Shown here piece by piece: positions 27,727 to 37,057 of a DNA stretch of 64,000 nt; positions within the stretch are counted from its first letter, which is position 1, and each line of letters begins with the position of its first letter. The position numbers were made by a program, and so were the translations under genes. Source of the DNA: Paracoccus stylophorae (GTDB lineage: Bacteria; Pseudomonadota; Alphaproteobacteria; Rhodobacterales; Rhodobacteraceae). Location: NCBI RefSeq assembly GCF_028553765.1, contig NZ_CP067134.1, positions 2,895,001-2,959,000 on the forward strand. Reading direction: 5' to 3'. The notes below the pieces were generated by a model, which was given only the letters and a program-made list of their open reading frames with translations, ran no database searches and had not been told where the DNA came from.

Positions 27727-29184
27727 TCACAGCCTCATTATCTGGTCCAGCATGTCCTGAATGGCCTGGATCACCCTGGCGTTGGCGGCATAGGCCTGTT
27801 CGTATTGCAGCAGACGCTGCATCTCTGCATCGCTGTCGACGCCGTCTTCCATCAGCCGGGCGGACAATGCCTCGGCGCGGCTGTTGCGCATCGCGCTGTC
27901 GCTTTCCGCAGCGACGCGGCGCGTCGCGACGCGCGCCTCGATCTCGGCGAACCGGGTGGTCAGGGTTCCCCTGCCCTGAAAATCGCTGCCGCCGACCGGC
28001 GGCCGGGAATCGGCAATGGCGTCCGAGAACGCGGAAAGAAGACGCGACTCGGCGACCGGGCCCGCCGCCGCCGCGCCAAGCCCGGTGCGCAGGCGCCACA
28101 GATCGCCGCCGCGATCGGGCCGCACCAGTTCATTCACGCCGATCCGTGCCGCCAACCCTATGAGGGATGCCGAGACCGCACGATCCGCCCCATCCGTGAA
28201 CAGACCAGGGCCGGTCGCCGCAATAGAAGGGTCGACAGCGGGATCGGCCACCCGTTCGTGCAGGTCGAACGCCAAGACATCCAGTTCGCGTTGCAATTGC
28301 ACGCCCAACTCATCCCGGATCTGGAAGCTCGCCGCCAACGATCCGCCCGCAAACAGCCGCATCTGCGATTCGCCAAGTTCGGTTCCGTTCTGGACAAGAC
28401 GCATCACCGGGGGCGTTTCGACGACCATATCGGGGGTCAACTGCCCCACCGGGGTGAATTCAAGTCGTGCAGGCCGGCTGCCATCCAGCAGAACGGCGCC
28501 CTCGGCGGTGAACAGCGCAACCCTGCCGTGATCGCGGACGATTTCCTGCACGGGAACGATTGCGGCGATCCGGTCGATGGCTGCCTGACGCTGATCGAGC
28601 AGCGATGTCGCATCCCCGCCGTCGCTGTCGATGATGGCGATCCGTCGGTTCAGATCGGCGACCTGGTCAAGATCGGCGTTCAGCCGGTCGACATCCGACC
28701 CGATCGCGCGGTCTGCGGCGCCGCGGGCGTTCTGGACCGCCGCGGACGCGGCGTTCAGTCGCGAGGTCAGACGCTGTGCGGCATCGACAACAGCAGTCAG
28801 GCGCAATTCGTCGTCGGGCCGTGTCGCGGCGGATTGAAGGCTGTTGCGGAAATCGGCCAGCGCGCCGCCCAAAGAGCCGCTTTCGCCCGGAAGACCGACG
28901 ATGTCGCCCATACGCTGCAGGAAATCGAGGCGGGTCGCGGCGTTTCTGCCGGCGGACATCGCTGATCTCGTCTCGGCGATCACGCTGGCATTGACGATCC
29001 GGTTGATCCCGTCGATCCGCACCCCGCCACCGTGCCCGCCCAGGGTCTGGGCGCTCAGCGCGACTTCGCGGCGGCCATAGCCGGGCGTCATGACATTGGC
29101 CAGGTTCGCGGCCACCGTTTCGGTTCCGCGCGCCGTCGCGGTCAGACCAGAGACGGCATTCGTCAGCGCCTTGGCGATACTCAT
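27727..29184 (-). CDS. flgK: Hook-associated protein FlgK
   Basis: HAP1, the first junction protein on the hook, 485 residues. The N-terminus has SIAKALTNAVSGLTATARGTE and ANLANVMTPGYGRREV, the rod/hook motif shared with FlgE. The C-terminus, LLQYEQAYAANARVIQAIQDMLDQI, is the FlgK coiled-coil end. Its length and long middle domain fit FlgK rather than FlgE. It lies between flgE (39-nt gap) and flgL. Confidence 0.93.
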   Translation of the reverse strand: MSIAKALTNAVSGLTATARGTETVAANLANVMTPGYGRREVALSAQTLGGHGGGVRIDGINRIVNASVIAETRSAMSAGRNAATRLDFLQRMGDIVGLPGESGSLGGALADFRNSLQSAATRPDDELRLTAVVDAAQRLTSRLNAASAAVQNARGAADRAIGSDVDRLNADLDQVADLNRRIAIIDSDGGDATSLLDQRQAAIDRIAAIVPVQEIVRDHGRVALFTAEGAVLLDGSRPARLEFTPVGQLTPDMVVETPPVMRLVQNGTELGESQMRLFAGGSLAASFQIRDELGVQLQRELDVLAFDLHERVADPAVDPSIAATGPGLFTDGADRAVSASLIGLAARIGVNELVRPDRGGDLWRLRTGLGAAAAGPVAESRLLSAFSDAIADSRPPVGGSDFQGRGTLTTRFAEIEARVATRRVAAESDSAMRNSRAEALSARLMEDGVDSDAEMQRLLQYEQAYAANARVIQAIQDMLDQIMRL

Positions 29185-29223
29185 CTCATCTCTCCGGAAA
29201 CGGGTCGTGGAACGCCGATGTCA

Positions 29224-30531
29224 TCAGCGCTTGATGTTGGTGGTTTCCTGCAACATCTCATCGACGGTCTGGATGATCTTGGCGTTCGAGGAATAGGCGC
29301 GCTGCGTCTGGATCAGATGCGTCAGCTCTTCCGCGACATCGGTGGTCGATGCTTCGCGCGCATAGCCCAGGATCGGGCCGGTCGGCCCGTCACCGGCGTC
29401 CCACAGGAAGAAATTCCCCGATGTCTGCGAGATCCTGAACGCCTGCGCATCGACCGAGATCAGCCCGTTCGGGTTGGGCACGTCCACCAGTGGAATCTGA
29501 TACAGCGTTTTCACGAAACCGGTGTCGAAGGTCGCCTTGATATGGCCATCCTCGTCGATCTCGACGCTGGACAGCTGCCCGACCGGCGAGCCGTTCTTCG
29601 AGATGTTGGTGGGCGAGAAGCTGGCGGACAGCTGACGCAGGCCCGACGGGCCAGCCGGCGTGCCGATGAACATGTCGATGACGCCGCCGCCGGACACCGC
29701 AAGCGGGATGGTTCCGTCCGCCGGATCGTAGGCGGGGCCGGTGATTGCCGTGACGCTGGCGATGCTGCCCCCATTGGCGGGCGAATCGTCGAATGTCAGG
29801 CGATAGCTTCCGGCCAGCGTTGCGGGTTCGGTCGCGGCGTCATGGACATTCATCGTCCAGGTGTTGGCGGCGCCTGCCACCGGCGTGAAGTCGATGTTCA
29901 GCGCCTCGGACGTGCCCAGATTGCCGAAATATTCGACGCGCAGCGTGGGCAGCGGATCGCCGCTGCCGACCGGATTCGCCTGCGCGGCGGGCAGGTTCAC
30001 GCCAAGATGGATCTCGGTCGTCGGATCGCCCTCGGTCTGGTGATCGGGGATGCGCACCGGTTCCAGCGCGCCCATCGAATCGCGGCCCACCACCCCGGCG
30101 ACGCCGCCTTGCTGCGCCGGCCAGCCCAGCAGGACCAGCCCCGACTCGGTTCGCAGGATACCCGATTCGTCGGTGCGGAACGCGCCGGTGCGGGTCATCA
30201 TGAAGGGCAATTCCTGAAAGCCGTTGTCCAGATCGACCGCCGATGTCACCGGCAACATGCCGCGCCCGCCAATCGCGATGTCCAGCGGATGCGACGTGGT
30301 TTCCAGCGCCCCGCCCTCCATGATGTCGCGATGCGTGTGCGCCCGGACGCCGCCCGCCGAATGCAGGCCGCCGACCTGGTTCTGGTTCAGCACGAATGCG
30401 TCGAATTCGGTTTCCATCCGCTTGTAGCCATAGGTTCCCGAGTTCGCGATGTTGTCCGATATCGTCGCCAGACGCGTAGAGTTCGCGGCCAGACCGGATA
30501 CCCCGGCGCTCATCGCGGAAGACATCGACAT
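29224..30531 (-). CDS. flgE: Flagellar hook protein FlgE
   Basis: Subunit of the flexible external hook, 435 residues. The N-terminus reads SAGVSGLAANSTRLATISDNIANSGTYGYKR (in part). The middle carries SHPLDIAIGGRGMLPV and a β-rich Asp/Gly region, and the C-terminus LTHLIQTQRAYSSNAKIIQTVDEML. An AAAGGA site precedes the ATG. It is the first gene of flgE-flgK-flgL-flgI, with an 81-bp upstream gap holding a CtrA-like box. Confidence 0.95.
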   Translation of the reverse strand: MSMSSAMSAGVSGLAANSTRLATISDNIANSGTYGYKRMETEFDAFVLNQNQVGGLHSAGGVRAHTHRDIMEGGALETTSHPLDIAIGGRGMLPVTSAVDLDNGFQELPFMMTRTGAFRTDESGILRTESGLVLLGWPAQQGGVAGVVGRDSMGALEPVRIPDHQTEGDPTTEIHLGVNLPAAQANPVGSGDPLPTLRVEYFGNLGTSEALNIDFTPVAGAANTWTMNVHDAATEPATLAGSYRLTFDDSPANGGSIASVTAITGPAYDPADGTIPLAVSGGGVIDMFIGTPAGPSGLRQLSASFSPTNISKNGSPVGQLSSVEIDEDGHIKATFDTGFVKTLYQIPLVDVPNPNGLISVDAQAFRISQTSGNFFLWDAGDGPTGPILGYAREASTTDVAEELTHLIQTQRAYSSNAKIIQTVDEMLQETTNIKR

Positions 30532-30578
30532 GGGGTCGTCCTTTCAGTTCGATTTCAGCCGACTATCGGCCCGACAGC

Positions 30579-30593
30579 TTAAGATTCGCCTAA
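30579..30593. promoter_or_regulatory. CtrA-like box upstream of flgE containing a GANTC site
   Basis: TTAA-N7-CTAA on the plus strand, which is TTAG-N7-TTAA on the strand transcribed for flgE. This is one mismatch from the CtrA consensus, 48-62 nt before the flgE start. The 7-bp centre includes GATTC (30583-30587), a CcrM methylation site. The motif is seen directly; its regulatory role is inferred. Confidence 0.5.
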
Positions 30594-30612
30594 TGGCCGA
30601 CGGTTACGGACC

Positions 30613-31377
30613 TCATCTCAGTAAAATCACCTCGATCCGGTTATTGGCCGGATCCATGGGATTTCCCGAACGGTTGCGGCGGTCGGCATAGCCGGTCACG
30701 CGCTGGATCCGTTGCCCGTCCAGATCGGCACGTTCGACCAGGTTGCGGACCGCATGGGCGCGCGCGTCCGACAACGCCCAGACCGGCGACGAGACCAGCA
30801 TCTCGGGATAGGACCGGACATGGCCGGCAATCGCCAGCTCGTTGCGCACCCGGCCCAACACCCGCGCCAGCAGCCGCGACAGCTCGATCAGCGCGGGCTG
30901 GGGCTGGGCGGTGTCGTCCACGAACAGGGGCTGGCCGGTCAGATCGGTCAGCTCGATCACCAGCCCTTCGTCGGTCATCCGCGTCACCACATGGCGCAGC
31001 AGATTGGTCATCTGCATCGATTCGGCGCCGGTTCCCGTCAGCTGGTTCTGAATCTCCTGCGCAAGCCGTTCGAAATCTGCGGATTTTTCGCTGTCGGGAA
31101 GGTCGCGCAGCACGGCGTGGCGGACGCCCTGCTGGATGCCGTCGCCCGACGCGCCGGGCCGGTGCACGATGGTCGGGTTGAAATAGTCGGCCAGTCCCGC
31201 CCGCTGTTTTTCGGTGGTCGCGTTCAGCAGCCACATCAGCAGGAAAAACGCCATCATTGCGGTCACGAAATCCGCATAGGCCACCTTCCACGCGCCGCCG
31301 TGATGGCCCGCCTCGGCGCTGCCGTCCGCGCGCCTGACGATGATCCTGGCCCCGGTCGAGCCCTTTGCCGCAGCCAT
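30613..31377 (-). CDS. motB: Flagellar motor stator protein MotB
   Basis: Stator subunit that anchors the MotAB proton channel to peptidoglycan, 254 residues from the chosen start. It has a basic N-terminus, then one membrane helix with AYADFVTAMMAFFLLMWLL, in which Asp36 is the expected proton-carrying residue. The PNTIV-type plug region reads DYFNPTIVHR. The C-terminal OmpA-like peptidoglycan-binding domain ends ALSDARAHAVRNLVE and NNRIEVILLR. ATG 31377 was chosen; ATG 31398 in frame is an alternative. MotA is not in this window. Confidence 0.9.
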   Translation of the reverse strand: MAAAKGSTGARIIVRRADGSAEAGHHGGAWKVAYADFVTAMMAFFLLMWLLNATTEKQRAGLADYFNPTIVHRPGASGDGIQQGVRHAVLRDLPDSEKSADFERLAQEIQNQLTGTGAESMQMTNLLRHVVTRMTDEGLVIELTDLTGQPLFVDDTAQPQPALIELSRLLARVLGRVRNELAIAGHVRSYPEMLVSSPVWALSDARAHAVRNLVERADLDGQRIQRVTGYADRRNRSGNPMDPANNRIEVILLR

Positions 31378-31461
31378 CCTGCCACCCGTTCCTGACATCT
31401 TCGAAACGAGTGTCGCCGGAGCGCCTCTGCCAGACAAGTCAACCGGTCAAATGCAACCTAT

Positions 31462-32682
31462 TCAGTCATAGTTGCGGCGATCTTCGATCACCTTGCCGTC
31501 GTTGGGCAGGCTGCCCGGTGCAACGATCTGCACGCGGCCCTTCAGCTTCAGCGTGTCCGCGACGGAATCGGCATAGGCGTCGGTCGACTCGGCGGGCGTT
31601 TCAAGCTGCACGGTCATCACGTCCATCTCGCCCTCGCGGTCGGCGATGACGCGGGCGCGCGCGATTTCGGGGTGGCGGGCCAGCAGGGCGGCGACCTGTT
31701 CGGGGCGCACGAACATGCCCTTGATCTTGGTCGTCTGATCGGCGCGGCCCATCCAGCCCTTGATGCGCATGTTGGTGCGGCCACACGGGCTTGTGCCGGC
31801 CATCACCGCCGACAGATCGCCGGTGGCGAAACGCACCAGCGGATAATCCGGGTTCAGCGTGGTCACCAGCACCTCGCCGACTTCGCCGTCGGGGACCGGA
31901 TCGCCGGTGCCGGGGCGCACGATCTCGACGATGGCGCCCTCATCGACGATCATGCCGTCGACCGCCTCGCTTTCATAGGCGATGTTGCCCAGATCGGCGG
32001 TGGCATAGCATTGCCGGGTGACGATGCCGCGATCCTCATAGGCCTTGCGCAGCGACGGAAACAGCGCGCCCGCGCCGACCACCGCCTTGGTGATCGCCAG
32101 CGTCTCGCCCATCTCGTCGGCGCGGTCCAGGATCACCTTCAGGAAATCGGGGGTCCCGGCATAGCAGGTGGTGCCGATATCGACGGCGGCGCGCACCTGC
32201 AATTCGGTCTGGCCGGTGCCCGCGGGCAGCACCGCGGCATCGACGGCGCGCGCGCCGCTGTCGAACATCATCCCCGCCGGCGTCAGGTGATAGCCGAAAC
32301 AGTTCTGCACGATATCGCCGCGCCCGACGCCGGCGGCATGCAGAAACCGCCCCAGGCGCCACCAGTCGCCTTCGCGCCGGCCGGGTTCATAGATCGGGCC
32401 GGGGCTTTGAAAGATATGGTCGAATTCGGCCGCAAGCCGGGTGGTATAGCCGCCGAAGGGCGGCGATTTCTTCTGCGCCGCCGACAGTTCCGCCTTGCGG
32501 ATCACGGGCAGACGGGCCAGCGCGGCGCGGTCGGTGATCTGGTCGGGGTCGATATCGCGCAACAGCCGCGCCAGCGCCGGCGCGGTCTTGGCGCGGCTCA
32601 GCGCGGCGGGCAGATCGCGGGCCAGCGCCTGTTGCCTTGCGCTGTCGTCGCGGGTTTCCAGATCGTCGTAATGGGATGGCAT
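31462..32682 (-). CDS. Phenylacetate-CoA-ligase-like AMP-forming ligase
   Basis: ANL-superfamily enzyme of 406 residues, close in size to PaaK-type ligases and shorter than fatty-acyl-CoA synthetases. The motifs seen are CYATADLGNIAYES (in the adenylate-binding region), GEVLVTTLNPDYPLVRFATGDLS and KGMFVRPEQVAALL, all PaaK-like. It is the last gene of the Liv-type operon, 10 nt after the LivF-like gene. The substrate is probably an aromatic or other carboxylic acid; no ring-cleavage genes are nearby to identify it. Confidence 0.85.
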   Translation of the reverse strand: MPSHYDDLETRDDSARQQALARDLPAALSRAKTAPALARLLRDIDPDQITDRAALARLPVIRKAELSAAQKKSPPFGGYTTRLAAEFDHIFQSPGPIYEPGRREGDWWRLGRFLHAAGVGRGDIVQNCFGYHLTPAGMMFDSGARAVDAAVLPAGTGQTELQVRAAVDIGTTCYAGTPDFLKVILDRADEMGETLAITKAVVGAGALFPSLRKAYEDRGIVTRQCYATADLGNIAYESEAVDGMIVDEGAIVEIVRPGTGDPVPDGEVGEVLVTTLNPDYPLVRFATGDLSAVMAGTSPCGRTNMRIKGWMGRADQTTKIKGMFVRPEQVAALLARHPEIARARVIADREGEMDVMTVQLETPAESTDAYADSVADTLKLKGRVQIVAPGSLPNDGKVIEDRRNYD

Positions 32683-32692
32683 CGCGCTCTCC

Positions 32693-33514
32693 TCAGGCCA
32701 GCCAGCGTTTGCGGCGGCGATAGCTGCGCACGTCGCGAAAGGATTTCCGCCCCTCGTCCGACATGCCCAGATAGAATTCCTTCACGTCCGGGTTCTCGCG
32801 CAGCGCGGCGGCGGGTCCGTCCATCACCACGCGGCCGTTTTCAAGGATATAGCCGTAATGGGCGTATCGCAGCGCGACATTGGTGTTCTGTTCGGCCAGC
32901 AGAAAGGTCACGCCCTCGCCCTCGTTCACGGCCTTCACGATCTCGAAGATCTGTTCCACCAGCTGCGGCGCCAGACCCATCGACGGCTCGTCCAGCAGGA
33001 TCGTTTCCGGCCGGCTCATCAGCGCGCGGCCCATCGCCGTCATCTGCTGTTCGCCGCCCGAGGTATAGCCGGACTGGCTTTTGCGCCGCTCGCGCAGGCG
33101 GGGAAAATAGTCATAGACCATGTCCAGATCGCGCTTGATGGCCGCCGCGCCGTCGCTGCGGGTATAGGCGCCGGTCAGCAGGTTTTCCTCGACCGTCAGA
33201 TGCTCGAAGCAGTGCCGCCCCTCCATCACCTGGATCACGCCCTTCTTGACCAGCGCGGCCGGGTTCTGATCCGCCACACGTTCGCCGCGATAGATGATGC
33301 TGCCCTTCGTCACCTCGCCGCGTTCGCTGGCCAGCAGGCTGGAGATCGCCTTCAGCGTCGTGGTCTTGCCCGCGCCGTTGCCGCCCAGCAACGCGGTGAT
33401 CCCGCCCTTGGGCACCGACAGGCTGACGCCCTTCAGCACCAGGATGACGTGGTTGTAGATCACCTCGATATTGTTGACTTCCAGCAGGGTTTCCTGCGCG
33501 TCAGCGTCGAACAT
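32693..33514 (-). CDS. ABC transporter ATP-binding protein, LivF-like
   Basis: One of two cytoplasmic ATPases of a branched-chain-type (HAAT) importer, 273 residues. Walker A is GGNGAGKTT, the signature region reads YTSGGEQQMTAMGRALMSRP, and Walker B ETILLDEPSMGLAP. The start ATG 33512-33514 fits other LivF N-termini. It lies 53 nt after the binding-protein gene, a gap holding a strong hairpin. Confidence 0.93.
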   Translation of the reverse strand: MFDADAQETLLEVNNIEVIYNHVILVLKGVSLSVPKGGITALLGGNGAGKTTTLKAISSLLASERGEVTKGSIIYRGERVADQNPAALVKKGVIQVMEGRHCFEHLTVEENLLTGAYTRSDGAAAIKRDLDMVYDYFPRLRERRKSQSGYTSGGEQQMTAMGRALMSRPETILLDEPSMGLAPQLVEQIFEIVKAVNEGEGVTFLLAEQNTNVALRYAHYGYILENGRVVMDGPAAALRENPDVKEFYLGMSDEGRKSFRDVRSYRRRKRWLA

Positions 33515-33536
33515 GGCGGCCTCCGGCGTGGGTGGT

Positions 33537-33559
33537 CCCGGCGGCGCGATGCCGCCGGG
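33537..33559 (-). promoter_or_regulatory. Intercistronic hairpin after the solute-binding-protein gene
   Basis: A perfect 9-bp stem (CCCGGCGGC and GCCGCCGGG) with a 5-nt loop, just after the binding-protein stop and before the LivF-like start. Such hairpins commonly block 3' exonucleases or cause partial termination, giving more binding protein than ATPase. There is no T-run, so stabilisation is likelier than full termination. Confidence 0.6.
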
Positions 33560-33567
33560 CTTGATCG

Positions 33568-34854
33568 TCAGTTGCACTCGCGCGGGGTGATGCCCGCTTC
33601 CTCGGCATAGTTCATGCTGTCTTCCTCGATCAGCGGCGCAAGGATTTCCTGATCCGGCTCGATGAAATCGGTGATCAGGTTCCACTGTCCCGCGCTCGCG
33701 TCCCATTGCTGCAGACGGGCCATGCCGCTGCCGCCGTGGTTTTCACAGCTCAGCGCGATCTCGGGGCCGAAATCGGGCAGGCCGATCTCTTCCAGACGCT
33801 CGGGCGTGATGTCCAGATTCTCGAACCCCTCGCGCAGCTGCTCGGGCGTGATCTGCGAGCTGCCGGCGATTTCCTGCGCCTTGCGGATCGCCTCGGCGAT
33901 GACGACGGCGGCATACATGCCGCGCGAATACACGGCCGAGCCGACATGCTCGCCGCCCTGGCTGGCCTTGCCGGTGTCGATGACATGGGTCTTCAGCTCG
34001 TCATACAGCGGATAATCCATGCCGACGCCGTTGAAGGTCAGCGACTTGTAGCCGTCGGCGCCCGCGCCGGCCGGGCCCACGTCGATTTCCGAACCTGCCC
34101 ACCAGATCCCGATGAAGTTCTCCATCGGAAAGCGGATATTGGCGGCCTCCTGGATGGCGACCTGGTTCATCACGCCCCAGCCATACATGATGACATAGTC
34201 GGGCTTGTCGCGGCGGATCTGCAGCCACTGAGATTTCTGTTCCTGCCCCGGCGCCTCGACCGGCATCTCGGTCAGCTCGAACCCGTGCTTTTCGGACAGG
34301 TCCTGAAGCGTGCGGATCGGTTCCTTGCCATAGGCGCTGTTGTGATAGACCAGCGCGATCTTCTTGCCCGACAGATCGCCGCCGTTCTGGTCCAGCAGAT
34401 ACTTGATCGCGACCGAGGCGCCGTCCCAGTAATTCGCGGGCGCGTTGAACACCCATTCGAACACCTTGCCGTTCTTGGCCGAGGTGCGGCCATAGCCCGG
34501 CGTGTACAGAACCTTCTTGTCCACGCCAACCTTCGGGATCAGCTGATAGGTGATGCCGGTGGACAGCGGGTTATAGACCAGCGCGCCTGTATCCTTGGTC
34601 GATTCATAGCACTCGACCCCCTTTTCGGTGTTATAGGCGGTCTCGCATTCGGGCACCTGGATCGTCTCGCCGCCGATGCCGCCATCGCGTTCGTTCAGCA
34701 GCGTGAAATAATCGTTGAACCCGTCGGCATATTGCGTGCCGTTGGCGCCATAGGGGCCGGTGCGATAGCTGAGATTGGGCACGACCAGATCGGCCATGGC
34801 AGGCGCGGCGGTCATCAGGCCCGCCAGGGCGAAAGCGGTCAGTTTGGTCTTCAT
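33568..34854 (-). CDS. ABC transporter substrate-binding protein, LivK-like
   Basis: Periplasmic binding protein of 428 residues from the chosen start, with a signal peptide (about 1-21, ending PAMA). The type-1 periplasmic-binding fold is seen in LVVPNLSYRTGPYG near the N-terminus, then KIALVYHNSAYGKEPIR and YVIMYGWGVMNQVAIQEA. It is longer than LivJ/LivK (about 370) and resembles binding proteins that accompany acyl-CoA ligases. ATG 34852-34854 begins the signal peptide. The ligand is unknown. Confidence 0.9.
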   Translation of the reverse strand: MKTKLTAFALAGLMTAAPAMADLVVPNLSYRTGPYGANGTQYADGFNDYFTLLNERDGGIGGETIQVPECETAYNTEKGVECYESTKDTGALVYNPLSTGITYQLIPKVGVDKKVLYTPGYGRTSAKNGKVFEWVFNAPANYWDGASVAIKYLLDQNGGDLSGKKIALVYHNSAYGKEPIRTLQDLSEKHGFELTEMPVEAPGQEQKSQWLQIRRDKPDYVIMYGWGVMNQVAIQEAANIRFPMENFIGIWWAGSEIDVGPAGAGADGYKSLTFNGVGMDYPLYDELKTHVIDTGKASQGGEHVGSAVYSRGMYAAVVIAEAIRKAQEIAGSSQITPEQLREGFENLDITPERLEEIGLPDFGPEIALSCENHGGSGMARLQQWDASAGQWNLITDFIEPDQEILAPLIEEDSMNYAEEAGITPRECN

Positions 34855-34905
34855 TCGGGTCTCCTCCCAGGGTGTTGTCATGCCGGTTGCCCGGTCTTGG
34901 CGATG

Positions 34906-35982
34906 TCAGTGCGGAAACGGCCACAGCCGCAGTTTTTCCTTGGCCAGCGCCCACAGACGCGCCAGGCCGTGCGGCTCGACGATCAGGAAGAACACGATCA
35001 GCGCGCCCACGATCATCAGTTCGAAATGCGCGGCCAGATCGGTGGGCCAGCCCAGCGTGCCGACCAGCACGTTCTTCAGGAAGACCGGCATCAGCACCAT
35101 GAAGGCCGCGCCCGCGAAACTTCCGAAGATGCTGCCCAGCCCGCCGATGATGACCATGAACAGGACCAGGAAACTCTTGTTGATGCCGAACGCCTCGCCC
35201 ACCTCGGCCGCGCCCAGATAGACGGCGAACAGCAGCGCCCCGGCGATGCCGATGAAAAAGCTGCTGATGGCAAAGGCCGACAGCTTGGCCGACAGCGGAT
35301 TGACGCCGATGATCTCGGCCGCGATGTCCATGTCGCGGATCGCCATCCATTTGCGGCCCAGCGTCCCGCGCGTCAGGTTGCGCGCGATCCAGGCCAGCAC
35401 AAAGGCGAAGGCCAGGCAGATCAGGTATTTGGCCGGCGCGGAACTGGCCGGTCCGGTGACGGCGTGGCCCAGGATGGTGCGTTCGGGCGCGGTGATCTGG
35501 CCCGACGCGGAATAGTTGTAGAACCACGGCACCTTGTTGAACAGCCACACCAGAAAGAACTGCGCCGCCAGCGTCGCGACCGCCAGATAGAACCCCTTGA
35601 TCCGCAGGCTGGGCAGGCCGAACAGCATGCCCACCACCGCGGTGATCGCGCCGGCCAGCAGGATGTGGATGGCGATGCTGATATCGGGAAAGGCGGTCAT
35701 CAGCTTGTAGACGGAATAGGCGCCGACCGCCATGAACCCGCCGGTCCCCAGGCTGACCTGCCCGGCATAGCCGGTCAGGATGTTCAGCCCCAGCGCCGCG
35801 ATCGCATAGATCAGGAACGGCACGATGACCGCGCTGGCCCAGTAATCGTTGATGACGAACGGAATGACACCCACCGCCACCACCAGCGTGGCATAGTATC
35901 CCCAGCGATCCAGCCGGATCGGAAAGGTCTGGCCGTCGTCGCGATAGCTTGTCTTGAAATCGCCCGCCTCGCGATAAAACAT
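34906..35982 (-). CDS. ABC transporter permease, LivM-like
   Basis: Inner-membrane permease of 358 residues with eight or more hydrophobic segments. The family block reads LNILTGYAGQVSLGTGGFMAVGAY (in part), followed by KGFYLAVATLAAQFF. The later LIVEPHGLARLWALAKEKL C-terminus is LivM-like. It pairs with the LivH-like permease upstream across a 76-nt gap that contains a hairpin. Confidence 0.93.
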   Translation of the reverse strand: MFYREAGDFKTSYRDDGQTFPIRLDRWGYYATLVVAVGVIPFVINDYWASAVIVPFLIYAIAALGLNILTGYAGQVSLGTGGFMAVGAYSVYKLMTAFPDISIAIHILLAGAITAVVGMLFGLPSLRIKGFYLAVATLAAQFFLVWLFNKVPWFYNYSASGQITAPERTILGHAVTGPASSAPAKYLICLAFAFVLAWIARNLTRGTLGRKWMAIRDMDIAAEIIGVNPLSAKLSAFAISSFFIGIAGALLFAVYLGAAEVGEAFGINKSFLVLFMVIIGGLGSIFGSFAGAAFMVLMPVFLKNVLVGTLGWPTDLAAHFELMIVGALIVFFLIVEPHGLARLWALAKEKLRLWPFPH

Positions 35983-36004
35983 CAGTCATTCCCCCCGCAC
36001 GATC

Positions 36005-36025
36005 CGGATTTCCTGCGGAAATCCG
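36005..36025. repeat. Perfect inverted repeat between LivH- and LivM-like genes
   Basis: CGGATTTCC-TGC-GGAAATCCG, a 9-bp stem with a 3-nt loop, in the longest internal gap of the operon. The plus strand continues into TTTT but no plus-strand gene precedes it, so on the transcribed minus strand it is more likely an mRNA-stability or processing element. Confidence 0.5.
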
Positions 36026-36058
36026 CGTTTTGCCGTTTTGCCGCGTCGATCTGCATGG

Positions 36059-37042
36059 CTATACCCGTTCGATGATGCGCTCGCCGAACAGGCCCTGCGG
36101 CCTGAACACCAGAAACAGCAGCGCCAGCACATAGGCGAACCAGGTCTCGGTCGCGCCGCCGATCATCGGGCCGACGAAGAATTCGAACAGCTTCTCGCCC
36201 ACGCCGATGATCAGCCCGCCGACGATGGCCCCGGGGATCGAGGTGAAGCCGCCCAGCATCAGCACCGGCAGCGCCTTCAGCGCGATCAGCGACAGGCTGA
36301 ACTGCACGCCCGACTTGGTGCCCCACATGATGCCCGCGACCAGCGCCACGAACCCCGCGATCGACCAGACCATCACCCAGATGAAACGCAGGCTGATGCC
36401 CACCGACAGCGCCGCCTGATGATCGTCGGCCACGGCGCGCATCGCCCGGCCCTGCTTGGTGAATTGCGCGAACGCGATCAGCGCCGCGACCAGCAACGCC
36501 GCGATGGCCGTGGCCCAGATATCCAGCCGGTCGATGAAGAAGCCGTATCCGAACCAGTCCGCCGTCACCCGCTCGATCCCGTCGGAAATGCCCTGCGGCA
36601 GGCCGACATCCAGCGTCTTGATGTCGGCGCCCCACATGACGTCGCCCAGCCCCTCAAGGAAATAGGCCAGCCCGATCGTCGCCATGAACAGGATGATCGG
36701 CGCCTGCCCGACCAGGTGCTGCAGCACCAGCTTCTCGATCAGGAAGGCCAGCAGCACCATCGCCGCGGCGGCCAGCAGGATCGCCAGCACCGACGGCACC
36801 GTCCAGCCGAAATGGTCCAGATGCGTGCCGAAGATCGCGTTGATCACATGCGCGAAGGGCACCTGCCCCTGCTGGATGCCGACCAGCGTCAGCGCCGCGA
36901 ACAGCGCCATCACGCCCTGGGCGAAGTTGAACACCCCGGATGCCTTGAAGATCAGAACGAAGCCCAGCGCGACCAGCGCATACATCACGCCGGTCATCAG
37001 CCCGTTCAGAAAGATCTCGGTCGCGTAGATCAGCTGATCCAT
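36059..37042 (-). CDS. ABC transporter permease, LivH-like
   Basis: Inner-membrane permease of 327 residues, with about eight hydrophobic segments. It starts with a helix followed by LMTGVMYALVALGFVLIFKASGVFNFAQG, the LivH signature (given in part), and later has AVADDHQAALSVGI, the coupling-helix region, and GGFTSIPGAIVGGLIIG. It lies 15 nt after the LivG-like gene. Confidence 0.93.
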   Translation of the reverse strand: MDQLIYATEIFLNGLMTGVMYALVALGFVLIFKASGVFNFAQGVMALFAALTLVGIQQGQVPFAHVINAIFGTHLDHFGWTVPSVLAILLAAAAMVLLAFLIEKLVLQHLVGQAPIILFMATIGLAYFLEGLGDVMWGADIKTLDVGLPQGISDGIERVTADWFGYGFFIDRLDIWATAIAALLVAALIAFAQFTKQGRAMRAVADDHQAALSVGISLRFIWVMVWSIAGFVALVAGIMWGTKSGVQFSLSLIALKALPVLMLGGFTSIPGAIVGGLIIGVGEKLFEFFVGPMIGGATETWFAYVLALLFLVFRPQGLFGERIIERV

Positions 37043-37057
37043 CTTCCCCTCCTGCGG

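Noticed and set aside
33706..36075. A ~790-codon plus-strand open frame
   Set aside because: Antisense to the binding-protein and LivM-like genes; composition is that of a shadow frame.
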